The notes under the pieces were generated by a model. That model made no database searches. It saw only the letters and a program-made list of their open reading frames with translations, and had not been told where the DNA came from. Positions 1-8,614 of a stretch of DNA of 13,022 nucleotides are shown piece after piece. Position 1 is the stretch's first letter. Each line of letters begins with the position of its first letter. Source of the DNA: Verrucomicrobiales bacterium (lineage in GTDB: Bacteria > Verrucomicrobiota > Verrucomicrobiia > Verrucomicrobiales > DEV007); the NCBI GenBank assembly GCA_013911195.1, contig JACETS010000061.1:1-13022 (forward strand). Reading direction: 5' to 3'. A program made the position numbers and the translations under genes.

Positions 1-290
1 TTGCAATTCACTCCTGCATTGTGAATAAGACAAGTAGGCTGCCCATGATCAGAAATAACTTTTTGAGCGAATGAAGGTATTTCATCAAGCTCTGCAATAT
101 CTTGGCTGAGATAGCTCGATTTCTCGCCAAGCTCCTTACAAGCCTCTTGCAAAACATCTTCTCTTCGACCTACTAATATCACTTTTACGGCACCCGCCTC
201 AAGCATACACTTGGCAATACCAAGGCCAATTCCAGTTCCTCCTCCTGTAATGAGGACAGTCTGATTATTCATACTATATGGATTATTCAT
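1..290 (-). CDS. SDR-family oxidoreductase (N-terminal part, cut by window edge)
   Basis: This is the N-terminal 96 codons of a short-chain dehydrogenase/reductase; the rest lies beyond base 1. Visible are the Rossmann glycine motif TGGGTGIG (residues 15-22), an arginine pair after strand beta2 (VGRRED, 41-45 region) that usually favours NADP(H), an acidic residue at QDI (D64), and the NAG motif (91-93) closing beta4. The catalytic S-YxxxK lies outside the window. Two in-frame ATGs are possible, at 290 and 272, both followed by Asn-Asn; neither has a Shine-Dalgarno site. It is the last visible gene of the minus-strand operon, 15 bases after the enolase-family dehydratase. In non-phosphorylating acid-sugar pathways an SDR often oxidises the sugar or the 2-keto-3-deoxy acid, so a sugar-related substrate is a fair inference. 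The family assignment is secure; the substrate is not visible. Confidence 0.9.
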   Translation of the reverse strand, partial: MNNPYSMNNQTVLITGGGTGIGLGIAKCMLEAGAVKVILVGRREDVLQEACKELGEKSSYLSQDIAELDEIPSFAQKVISDHGQPTCLIHNAGVNC

Positions 291-305
291 ATTATTGTGT
301 TTTTG

Positions 306-1424
306 TTAGTTTTTAACTTTTTTACCAAACTTTTCCATACATTCATTTTTTATCGTTGTTCCCGCACCTGGCATCTGAGGAAGCTCAAAAAATCCAGAAT
401 TAATTTTTAAAGGCTCTTCAAAACAATGCGTAATCCATGGAATAAATTCTAAAAGCTCTATACTTTGATGAGCAATACTCATGTGGATTTGAGTTTGAGC
501 CATATCACCGGCGTGGGGTGTCACTGGAAGCGCATGCTCGTAAGCCAAATCACAAACATCAAGAGCCTCAGTAATACCACCCAATCGAGTTGCATCAGGT
601 TGTACATATTTGACACCTCCAGAAGAAATAAATTCATTGAAGTGAGCAACAGAGTACAACATTTCACCCAGAGCTATCGGCGTTTCAATTATCTCTGCAA
701 GCTTACAATGACCTGCAACGTCATCATGCCAAAGAGGCTCCTCTATCCAGGTGATATTGTAATCTTTTAAACATGACAAAGTTTCTATATTCTGAGGTAT
801 TCTCCATCGCCCATTGGCATCAGTCATAATACGTACATCCTCACCAAGGGCCCTCCTGACAGCTTCAATCCTAATAATATCTTCACTTGGATCAGGCTTG
901 CCAACCTTCATTTTTATACTCTTGTAACCCTCTTCTTGAGTTAATCTCTTAACGTCATCAACAAGCATATCTTGACTAAAATTAAGCCATCCTCCATCGG
1001 TGTTGTAAGCTTCGACCTTTTTCCCAGCAACTCCCCCTAGGGTTTGCCAAAGAGGTTCCTCAAGGTATTTACTTTTTAGATCCCACAAAGCTATATCAAC
1101 AGCCGCTAAAGCCATTGTAGTTATTCCTGCCCTGCCTACCCACTGAAGCGGTGGATTATATGACAGTTTTTCCCATAACTGACGAGGATCATCAACTTCT
1201 TCACCTATCAACAACTCCGCATAGCAATTTGAAATGCAATCAGTAATCAGCCGATCACTACCAAGATGAGCATGTGTTCCTGTAAAACCATATCCAACAT
1301 GTTCTGAATCAGTCATTATTTTAACACCCGGCATACCCCAATGGGTAATTGAATGTGTGCTGTCAGCAATCATGTTTCTTGTTACAGGTACATGAAGAAT
1401 GAAAGTTTCGAGAGAAGTAATCAT
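306..1424 (-). CDS. Enolase-superfamily (mandelate racemase/muconate lactonizing type) acid-sugar dehydratase
   Basis: This 372-residue protein has the usual length for the mandelate racemase subgroup. An N-terminal capping domain (about 1-125) precedes a TIM barrel. All expected active-site residues are visible: the KxK pair in IKMKVG (K171, K173), Mg2+ ligands D202 (TDANGRW), E228 (WIEEP) and E254 (ALGE), and the Asp-His dyad D277 (QPDATR) and H304 (TPHAGD), with an acidic residue in LLEF (E326) beyond it. Lysine on one face and His-Asp on the other is typical of MR-type racemases and acid-sugar dehydratases (L-fuconate, D-galactonate, L-rhamnonate and similar), which remove water alpha,beta to a carboxylate to give 2-keto-3-deoxy acids. 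Dehydratase is favoured over racemase because of the sugar-oriented operon and the adjacent SDR. No signal peptide is visible, so it is cytoplasmic. The start lies 26 bases after the DUF1501 gene and no Shine-Dalgarno is seen. The exact substrate is undetermined. Confidence 0.9.
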   Translation of the reverse strand: MITSLETFILHVPVTRNMIADSTHSITHWGMPGVKIMTDSEHVGYGFTGTHAHLGSDRLITDCISNCYAELLIGEEVDDPRQLWEKLSYNPPLQWVGRAGITTMALAAVDIALWDLKSKYLEEPLWQTLGGVAGKKVEAYNTDGGWLNFSQDMLVDDVKRLTQEEGYKSIKMKVGKPDPSEDIIRIEAVRRALGEDVRIMTDANGRWRIPQNIETLSCLKDYNITWIEEPLWHDDVAGHCKLAEIIETPIALGEMLYSVAHFNEFISSGGVKYVQPDATRLGGITEALDVCDLAYEHALPVTPHAGDMAQTQIHMSIAHQSIELLEFIPWITHCFEEPLKINSGFFELPQMPGAGTTIKNECMEKFGKKVKN

Positions 1425-1450
1425 TATTACAGATCAATTAGCCGTATCTT

Positions 1451-2857
1451 TTATCCAAATAATTGATGATGGACTTTGGAAGATTCAGTACCCGTAAGTC
1501 TTTGATCAAGGCCTTGAAATCTGAAAGTTAATTTTTCATGATTCATACCAAGAGCATTTAGAATGGTTGCATGCATATCTCTTACTAAGACTGGATTATC
1601 CTTAATGTAATAACCAAATTCATCGGTACTACCATATGAAATCCCTCCTTTGATTCCACCTCCAGCCATCCATATTGTATAGGCCTCTTTATGGTGATCC
1701 CTCCCTGCTCCAGCTATCTTTGAACCTTGAAACATTGGAGTTCTGCCAAATTCAGCTCCCCAAACGATGAGAGTTTCATCGAGTAAACCCCTCATTTTTA
1801 AATCCTTAATTAAGGCAGCTATTGGACGATCAATTTCTTTAGCTTTGTTCTTAATTCCAGACTGAATATTACCATGATGATCCCAACTTGAGTTAAACAA
1901 TTCAACAAATCTAACGCCTTTTTCAACAAGTCTGCGGGCTTGAAGGCAATGATTCGCAAATTTTCCATTTCCATACATATCTCTGATAGATTGAGGTTCA
2001 GATCCAAGATTTGTTAATTCAGGAACAGATGACTGCATCTTAAAAGCGAGTTCATACTGCTCCATTCTTGTTATAATTTCAGGGTCTCTAGTATTTTCAT
2101 ACTCAATCTGATTTAAAGTATTGATCGCATCTATGACTCGCTTTCTTTTAACCTCGTCAACACCTTTAGGATTAGAAAGGAAAAGAACGGGATCGCCACT
2201 ACTTCTGAACTCAACACCTTGATGCAGACTTGGAAGGAATCCATTATTCCATAAAGTGGCACCTGCCCCTGGAACATTTCCAGAAACCATAACAACGTAA
2301 GCGGGAAGGTTACTTGATTCAGATCCAAGTCCATAAGTGACCCATGAGCCAAGGCTTGGACGCCCAATTCTGTTAAGACCGGAATGGAAAAACATTTGCG
2401 CCGGACCATGATTAAAATCATCCGTCTTCATAGAACGGATAACAGCTATCTCTTTACTAACAGATTTGAGATGAGGAAGGACCTCTGATATTTCTTGTCC
2501 CTCGTTCAACTTTTCAAATTCAAATGGAGAAGCCATCATCTTTGGGTGACCTCTTAGAAAAGCAAATCTCTTACCTTCAATAAATTCATCAGGCGCCGGC
2601 TTCCCATGATACTCTTTGAGCTTTGGCTTAGGATCAAAAAGGTCTAACTGCGAGGGAGCACCGACCATATGCAAAAAAATGACTGATTTGGCTGTAGGCG
2701 CAAAATGAGATGATGAGACAGAGCTGTTGTTTGACTCTTCTTTTACCTTTTCATCCGCTAATAAAGAATTAAATGCCGTTGAACCCACGCCAAGCACTGA
2801 AGAACTTCTTAGAAAAGCTCTTCTTGTAATTAAACGCTCTAATTCGATGAGTTCCAT
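1451..2857 (-). CDS. DUF1501 protein with Tat-type signal
   Basis: This 468-residue protein belongs to the DUF1501 family (alkaline-phosphatase/sulfatase-like fold, very common in Planctomycetes and Verrucomicrobia). The N-terminus carries TRRAFLR (residues 11-17), a good twin-arginine motif, followed by a short hydrophobic stretch and an A-rich region, so export in a folded state is likely. Family landmarks in order are FLHMVGAPSQLDLFDPKP (about 61-78), RSMKTDDFNHGP (141-152), PSLGSWVTYGLG (167-178), WDHHG (325-329), IVWGAEFGRTP (364-374) and GRDHH (385-389). The histidines and aspartates in the last segments are the probable metal site by analogy with the superfamily; this is inference. It sits between the DUF1549/DUF1553 gene (18 bases upstream) and the dehydratase. 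DUF1501 and DUF1549/1553 genes are almost always neighbours, so the two products probably act together, but the biochemical role of the family is not established. Confidence 0.93.
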   Translation of the reverse strand: MELIELERLITRRAFLRSSSVLGVGSTAFNSLLADEKVKEESNNSSVSSSHFAPTAKSVIFLHMVGAPSQLDLFDPKPKLKEYHGKPAPDEFIEGKRFAFLRGHPKMMASPFEFEKLNEGQEISEVLPHLKSVSKEIAVIRSMKTDDFNHGPAQMFFHSGLNRIGRPSLGSWVTYGLGSESSNLPAYVVMVSGNVPGAGATLWNNGFLPSLHQGVEFRSSGDPVLFLSNPKGVDEVKRKRVIDAINTLNQIEYENTRDPEIITRMEQYELAFKMQSSVPELTNLGSEPQSIRDMYGNGKFANHCLQARRLVEKGVRFVELFNSSWDHHGNIQSGIKNKAKEIDRPIAALIKDLKMRGLLDETLIVWGAEFGRTPMFQGSKIAGAGRDHHKEAYTIWMAGGGIKGGISYGSTDEFGYYIKDNPVLVRDMHATILNALGMNHEKLTFRFQGLDQRLTGTESSKVHHQLFG

Positions 2858-2875
2858 TATTGATGCTAATATAAC

Positions 2876-5017
2876 TTATTTAGTTATCGTTTCATGGAGG
2901 TTTAGGATTGTGGTGGCAATCTCAAACCACGCACTTTCCGATGATCCATCAGTATCTAAGGCCGTGAAGTATATTTTTTTTAATGCTTCCAACTCCCTAC
3001 TACCGGGAGACCTTGAAAGTGCTAACCGAAAGGCATGATCTAATTGCTGAGTTGTATCCATCTCAGAAGTCTCTTTCATAATGCGTTTGGAAAAAGCTTC
3101 TGCCATTTCCACAAAAACGGGATCATTCAAAAGAGTGAGAGCTTGTAAGGGGGTATTACTTGACTCACGCTTTACGCTGCATGCCCCTCTAGTGGGCGCA
3201 TCAAAATTAGCAAAACTTGGGTAATGAGCTGATCGACGCCAAATTGTGTATATACCTCTTCTGTAAAGGTCCTCTCCCTCAGAAACATAATAATTATTGT
3301 CAACTTCTCCAATAACACGCCAAAAATTATTGGGCTGCTTTGGCCGAACTGGCCGACCATACATTTTCTTAGAAAGAAGCCCAGATATAGTTAGCGCGTT
3401 ATCTCGGATAAGCTCAGCAGACAAACGGTTCCTTGGTCCTCTAGAATAAAATTCATTTAATGGATCCAGTCTTTGAGCGTCAGAATTTAATTTGGAAGAC
3501 TGGCGATAAGTAGATGATAAAACAATTCTTTTGATAAGCTTCTTCAAAGACCAGTGATCGGTTGACTGAAATGTAACTGCGAGCCAGTCAAGAAGATCAG
3601 GATGAGTTGGTGCAACACCTTTATTTCCAAAATCTTCAATAGATTTGACTATACCCCTACCGAAAAGTTCACTCCATACTCTATTAACTGCAACACGCGA
3701 AGTTAATGGGTTATCTTTAGAAACTATCCAACGGGCTAAACCCAGTCTGTTTTTTGGAAAGTCTTCAGGAAAGGACGGTAATGATGATGGTGTATTAGCA
3801 ACCACCTCGACTCCAGGATTTGTGAAGTCTCCTCGGAGCAATACACGAGTCTTACGCTCTTGAGTCATTTCCTTCATAACTCTAGATGTGTAGCCAATTT
3901 GAAATTTTCCTCCTTTGGCACGGCTTTGATTTTTTGTTATCTTAGCCTTCAGTGAAGTAAGAACTCCTGCTGATTCGCTTTTCTTAAAAAGGACCTTATC
4001 TATGGCTAGTGCATCTTTATATGAAATATCATCACCCTTTGCCAACTTAACTTCTTTGGGGTGTTTCTCTTTTAATTGATTAAGTTTTTCATCAGACAAA
4101 GCATCACAAAGTTCTTTTACTTTTGTCACATATTCTAATTGATTAAGGGCTACCGATTCTTCAGCACTTTTTCTAATCATTAGTTCCTTTTCTGATAGTG
4201 TCACTTTTATATCCACTCCAGAATAATCCATGGATGCATCATTTCCGTTAGGTCGTCGTTTCCCTTCAATTGGCGTATTATTAAAAAAGGCAAACATCGA
4301 ATAATAATCCTTAATTGAAAAAGGATCATGCTTGTGATCATGACACTGAGCACACTCCAATGAAGTTCCAAGCCATACCGTAGCGGTCGTATTAACTCGA
4401 TCTACAACCTGCTTTACCCTGTCCTCTTCAGGATCAGTTCCTGCTTCAAGATTGAGTGTTGGTCCACGATTAAAACCAGTAGCTATTTTTTGACTTTCAG
4501 TTGCGTTAACAATCAAATCACCCGCAAGTTGTTCAATTGTAAACTGATCATATGGCATGTCTGCATTGAGCGAACGAATTACCCAATCTCGATATGGCCA
4601 AACGTTCCTAAAGCCATCTCTTTGATAGCCATCTGAATCAGCATATCTAGCAAGATCAAGCCAGCTAATAGCCCATTTTTCACCAAAATGTTTTGAACTT
4701 AATAACTTATCAACAATTTCACTATAATGATTAACGGATGGATCAAGTAAAAATGAGTCAACTTCATTCAAGGACGGAGGAACACCAACAAGATCAAGGT
4801 AAAGCCTTCTGATCAATCTTTCAGGAGACTGAGTATCACTTTGCTTCAATCCATTTCTTTCCATTTTAGAAAGAATGAAGTAATCTATTTCATTGGTTAC
4901 CCAATCGTGGCTGTCTACTTCAGGTATTTTTGAAATGTTTGGAATTACATAAGACCAATGGTTTTCCTCTGCCGTCACAAAACTGACAGCTAAAAGAATT
5001 GACCACAAATGCCGCAT
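2876..5017 (-). CDS. DUF1549/DUF1553 secreted protein (no N-terminal cytochrome domain)
   Basis: This 713-residue protein has a short Sec-type signal peptide (MRHLWSILLAVSFVTA, cleavage near 16). DUF1549 follows (about 40-245), with RLYLDLVGVPPS (71-82), FGEKWAISWLDLARYADSDG (111-130) and the invariant CAQCHDHKHDPF (C222, C225, H226). A helical, lysine/glutamate-rich spacer covers about 273-365. DUF1553 occupies about 420-710, with NRLGLARW (423-430), NRVWSELFGRGIV (445-457), SSTYRQSS (501-508), RLSAELIRDN (531-540) and SSNTPLQALTLLNDP (619-633). Many relatives carry an extra N-terminal cytochrome-like domain (PSCyt1, PF07635); here DUF1549 begins right after the signal peptide. The CxxCH could bind heme, but the motif is a fixed part of DUF1549 and heme attachment is unproven. 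It lies 18 bases from genes on both sides, second in the operon. Its function is unknown; a role in extracellular sugar or polymer oxidation with the DUF1501 partner is inference. Confidence 0.93.
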   Translation of the reverse strand: MRHLWSILLAVSFVTAEENHWSYVIPNISKIPEVDSHDWVTNEIDYFILSKMERNGLKQSDTQSPERLIRRLYLDLVGVPPSLNEVDSFLLDPSVNHYSEIVDKLLSSKHFGEKWAISWLDLARYADSDGYQRDGFRNVWPYRDWVIRSLNADMPYDQFTIEQLAGDLIVNATESQKIATGFNRGPTLNLEAGTDPEEDRVKQVVDRVNTTATVWLGTSLECAQCHDHKHDPFSIKDYYSMFAFFNNTPIEGKRRPNGNDASMDYSGVDIKVTLSEKELMIRKSAEESVALNQLEYVTKVKELCDALSDEKLNQLKEKHPKEVKLAKGDDISYKDALAIDKVLFKKSESAGVLTSLKAKITKNQSRAKGGKFQIGYTSRVMKEMTQERKTRVLLRGDFTNPGVEVVANTPSSLPSFPEDFPKNRLGLARWIVSKDNPLTSRVAVNRVWSELFGRGIVKSIEDFGNKGVAPTHPDLLDWLAVTFQSTDHWSLKKLIKRIVLSSTYRQSSKLNSDAQRLDPLNEFYSRGPRNRLSAELIRDNALTISGLLSKKMYGRPVRPKQPNNFWRVIGEVDNNYYVSEGEDLYRRGIYTIWRRSAHYPSFANFDAPTRGACSVKRESSNTPLQALTLLNDPVFVEMAEAFSKRIMKETSEMDTTQQLDHAFRLALSRSPGSRELEALKKIYFTALDTDGSSESAWFEIATTILNLHETITK

Positions 5018-5035
5018 TCTTTAATTAAACCATTA

Positions 5036-8000
5036 TTATTTAACTTTTAAAGTTCCAAACATCACTTGGCCATGACCAGGATAAGTGCATACATAAGTAT
5101 AATCACCTGCTTTTGAGGGAACTTTCATATAAAGAGTATACTTTCTTCCTGGAGCAACCTGAGGGGTTGAAGCAATGACTTCTGGAATATCAGGCACAAA
5201 ATTTTGCTCTATTGCTTTAGGTCCAATTGTAAGAGCGGAAGCAACAACTTTCTGCCTACTACCGGGTGCACATACTGCTAAATTATGCATGAGCCCGGTG
5301 GGATCATTATTGATAAATTCAATACCAATCATTTCTCCAGCTTTTGCTTCTAGTTTTTCGATATCAAATTTCATTTCTGGCTTAGCTCCAACTTTGAGAA
5401 TCCTAGCATCCTCAAAACCTTCCGGAACAAGTGCTATTTGCTTCTTACTTAAAGAGTCCATTTCAGCGCGCAAATTTGCATCTTGAATTTTACTAAGTGA
5501 TTCATTTCTAAAATTATTTAAAAATCCCTCAAAGCTAGCACCACCCTTAAAGTTTCTGGATTTAGCATACCAACTAAAGAATTGCTTTCTTAGATTTTCA
5601 TTCCAGCCTTCTGAAACATTCTTTAGAGCATATGCATACCATATCTGCTGTCTTTGTGGGTTATTTGCTTTCTGATTTTGGAAGGTTCTACCGTACTGAC
5701 CTGAACGAGCCAATAACTTATCGTCAAATTCGATTTCTTCCAATCCCGCAGCATCTTGATTCATCAAAGGAATTGTTTTTGCAAGAACATCATCCGCTTT
5801 CAAATATACCAACATAGCCACTAGCTCTCTATTCATTGCATCAGTTGATGCGGGATACAGAGGACTAATAGCTTCAGCAATTTCTTGTGCAGTCTCCTCA
5901 TCTGGACCGCCCATTCGAATGAAAGTTAATCCCATAACCCTCAAAGCTTCTAGCTTCTGACTCTCAGACATTTCAGATACTGTTAAAGTTGAAAGAGAAC
6001 CAAGAATATCATCCTTCAAAGCGGCATCACCTTGTCTAGAAAGTGCTAAAAGAGCTGAAAGTGACGTTTGCATATCTTCTTCTTCGAGTGCCTTTTCCTG
6101 CCACTCAACAACTGGTTGATGCTCTAGGGCAACACGAGCGGCATATCTGATGTAGCGATCCGCATGACCAAGGTTTGGCCAAATCTTGTCGACAGCCCCT
6201 TCAACAGCTTGACCATGATAAACGCCCATTGATCTTCTAATTTCTCTAAGCTTTGTTTCAGAGGATACTTTGGTTTTAATGGCAGCAATCGAATCACTGC
6301 CTGAATATTTAACACGGTAAAGAGCTGATTGAGTTCCACGTCCACCAACAGCAAAATACATATTACCGTCTTTTCCAATTACTCCATCAGTAACATTTAA
6401 AGGAACCCCTGTGACGAATTCTTCTTTTTCAGCGCTATAGGAAGAGCCATCTTGTTTGAGATGGATTGCGTAAATAGTTCCATAAGTCCAGCAGAACGCA
6501 TATATAGCATCTTGATACTTTGCAGGAAATTTGGATCCCAGACCAGAGATCACACCGGTCGGACAACCAGGACCAATGTCTAAAGTAGGTGGAAGAACAT
6601 CTGGATACCACTCGGGGAATTTTCCAGTACCAGTTCTCCAACCAAACTCTGAACCACTCGTGACATGATAAATTCTTGTTGGACGATACCAGGGTGTTCC
6701 ACTGTCCCACTCCATATCCGAATCATAGGTGAACATTTCTCCATCTTTGTTGAAGGCAATATCATAATGATTTCGATATCCTGCAGAATACAGGTGAAAG
6801 GACTTACCGTCGGGGTCTGTGCGGGCAATCCAACCACCCGGTGCTTTGACGTTACGAGCATGACCTCTGGCGTCCGTCATCCTTGGTAACAACTGATCTT
6901 CTGAGTAATTCATTTTTAGAGCCGAAGTTTCAGGCTTTGGCACTGTGGTCATATTTCCTCCAATAACAAATAGATGTTTACCATCAGGAGATAAGGAAAC
7001 AGCATGCGGACCGTGTTCACCTCCCCCGTTAAATCTTCTGAGCTCTTGGACTTTATCTAAAACATCGTCGCCGTCAGAATCAGTAATTCGATAGAGACCT
7101 GAACCAGGTTTTTGTCCATTTGTGCAAGCGTATAATGAATCAAATGCCCACAACAAACCATGTGCACCAGAAACAGGAACTGGGACTTTTTCAATTACAG
7201 GCTCCTCAGAACTAAGAGTAATCCTGAAAATTCCCTGACCTCCCTGATCTCCACAATACAGTCTGCCTTTTGAATCAACCGCCATTGATACCCATGAGCC
7301 TTGTTGACCCTTGGGAACGTTGTAAATTTTCTCTACTTCGAACCCTTTAGGATGAACTTTTGCAACACCTTTCGCGGCAACCGCAACAGGAATACCAGGT
7401 TTCTTTGAGAAAACATCTCCCCACGGAGAATCACCCATTTTACCAGCAATTACAGCATTTTTCCAACTAGTTGTATCAACACTAGGAGCTAACCAACCAT
7501 CAGTCTTTCTGCTGTTCACAATCCATTCGTTATCGCTAACTATGTTTCTGATAGCCCCGTTAGCTGAGACCAATTTGATCTTTGCCGCCAGTCCAGCTAC
7601 TTGTCCTTCGTTGCGAGCTTCTACCGCAAGGACATTATCTCCGTTGTGCAAATATTTTTTGATATCAAACTCATAATGAGCCTCCCACTGATTACCTGAA
7701 CCAACTTTCTGCCCATTAACATATGCTGTAAATCCGTTATCACATGTAATGCTAAGCTTAGAGGACTTGAGTGGCGAGTTTAACGTCCACTGACGCCTTG
7801 CATAAATAGTCTCTGTGCCTGCACTCTTGTTTTTCCATATCCATTTCACGCTTGGATTTTTAATCGCATTTACTAAAAGAACATTTTCTGCGACTCGAGG
7901 ATTTAGATTCTTTGATGTTTTCTTATCCTTTCTTACTAAAGAAATATCTTTAACCTCGAGTCTCATGGGGCCTCCAGCATGCAACTGAAGAGCAATCACA

Positions 8001-8593
8001 CCTGAGCTAGATTTTTTACCATCTTCATTATCTTCGATATCAACAGTAACTTTTCCATTAACCATATGGGTCAGCTTGTTACCAATAGCTGAAATTTTGA
8101 ATTCATTCCAATCCGCAAGGTTATCAGTTTTTTCTTTATCAGGATTACCAGTTGAAGTTCTCTTTCCTTTAGAATCAATGACTACATTTTGTCCTCTCTG
8201 GGCAATAACACCGCGACCCCTTTCTTCATACATCATACCGAGGTAATTAGGTGCAGGATGCATATCCATTTGATAGCCACCAACAGACCATGTCTTTGCA
8301 TTGAGAACCTTGGATCGGTATTGAATTCCTGAATTATTATTACCCTTAACTCTTGCTTTTAGAGTTAATTCAAAATCTCCGAGATTCCCACCTTCCCAAA
8401 TCAGGAATGTATTACCGGAAGTCTTTTTTTGATTTGTAGTCTCTCCAACAATAATACCATTTTCTACTTTCCAGAATTCTGGATTACCTGTCCAACCAGT
8501 AAGGTCTTTTCCATTGAAGAGATTTTTCGACTCAGCACTACAAAGTGCACTGAGATTTAAAAGAGCGAGTAAAGTGAGAATTTTCTTTGCCAT
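5036..8593 (-). CDS. Secreted multidomain protein: DUF1080 + beta-sandwich + beta-propeller + helical repeats + C-terminal cupredoxin
   Basis: The first operon gene encodes 1185 residues. A Sec signal peptide (about 1-20) is followed by a DUF1080 domain (about 23-222; 3-keto-disaccharide hydrolase/LamG-like, with LFNGKDLTGW and NNSGIQYRS). Next comes a galactose-binding-like beta-sandwich (about 245-395, with DNGFTAYVNGQKV). A six-bladed-type propeller like sorbosone/PQQ-sugar dehydrogenases spans about 412-765, with AGYRNHYDIAFN (604-615) and an acidic DSDGDDVLD loop (505-513) that may bind Ca2+. HEAT-like helices cover about 785-955. The last domain (about 1065-1185) is a blue-copper cupredoxin with a complete type 1 site: H1103 (LMHNLAV), C1169, H1174 and M1178 in the C-x4-H-x3-M loop. 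No CxxCH heme motif is present, although many related propeller proteins end in cytochrome c. A plausible role is to bind and oxidise an extracellular sugar and pass electrons to copper. PQQ binding and substrate are unproven. The ATG at 8593 is preceded by a 21-base AT-rich leader without a Shine-Dalgarno. Confidence 0.9.
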   Translation of the reverse strand: MAKKILTLLALLNLSALCSAESKNLFNGKDLTGWTGNPEFWKVENGIIVGETTNQKKTSGNTFLIWEGGNLGDFELTLKARVKGNNNSGIQYRSKVLNAKTWSVGGYQMDMHPAPNYLGMMYEERGRGVIAQRGQNVVIDSKGKRTSTGNPDKEKTDNLADWNEFKISAIGNKLTHMVNGKVTVDIEDNEDGKKSSSGVIALQLHAGGPMRLEVKDISLVRKDKKTSKNLNPRVAENVLLVNAIKNPSVKWIWKNKSAGTETIYARRQWTLNSPLKSSKLSITCDNGFTAYVNGQKVGSGNQWEAHYEFDIKKYLHNGDNVLAVEARNEGQVAGLAAKIKLVSANGAIRNIVSDNEWIVNSRKTDGWLAPSVDTTSWKNAVIAGKMGDSPWGDVFSKKPGIPVAVAAKGVAKVHPKGFEVEKIYNVPKGQQGSWVSMAVDSKGRLYCGDQGGQGIFRITLSSEEPVIEKVPVPVSGAHGLLWAFDSLYACTNGQKPGSGLYRITDSDGDDVLDKVQELRRFNGGGEHGPHAVSLSPDGKHLFVIGGNMTTVPKPETSALKMNYSEDQLLPRMTDARGHARNVKAPGGWIARTDPDGKSFHLYSAGYRNHYDIAFNKDGEMFTYDSDMEWDSGTPWYRPTRIYHVTSGSEFGWRTGTGKFPEWYPDVLPPTLDIGPGCPTGVISGLGSKFPAKYQDAIYAFCWTYGTIYAIHLKQDGSSYSAEKEEFVTGVPLNVTDGVIGKDGNMYFAVGGRGTQSALYRVKYSGSDSIAAIKTKVSSETKLREIRRSMGVYHGQAVEGAVDKIWPNLGHADRYIRYAARVALEHQPVVEWQEKALEEEDMQTSLSALLALSRQGDAALKDDILGSLSTLTVSEMSESQKLEALRVMGLTFIRMGGPDEETAQEIAEAISPLYPASTDAMNRELVAMLVYLKADDVLAKTIPLMNQDAAGLEEIEFDDKLLARSGQYGRTFQNQKANNPQRQQIWYAYALKNVSEGWNENLRKQFFSWYAKSRNFKGGASFEGFLNNFRNESLSKIQDANLRAEMDSLSKKQIALVPEGFEDARILKVGAKPEMKFDIEKLEAKAGEMIGIEFINNDPTGLMHNLAVCAPGSRQKVVASALTIGPKAIEQNFVPDIPEVIASTPQVAPGRKYTLYMKVPSKAGDYTYVCTYPGHGQVMFGTLKVK

Positions 8594-8614
8594 AAAATAA
8601 ATAATTTAAAGTAA

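Noticed and set aside
4341..4355. CAQCH in the DUF1549 protein as proof of a c-type cytochrome
   Set aside because: The CxxCH is an invariant part of the DUF1549 CAQCHDHK signature; without a recognisable cytochrome fold or axial ligand it does not show heme binding.
5175..5486. Plus-strand open frame of 103 codons inside the cupredoxin region
   Set aside because: It lies antisense to a well-supported domain with intact copper ligands, with no ribosome site or recognisable domain of its own.
8540..8593. Lipoprotein signal (LSALC) on the 1185-residue protein
   Set aside because: The residue before Cys is Leu rather than Gly/Ala/Ser, so a normal signal peptidase I site after CSA is more likely.
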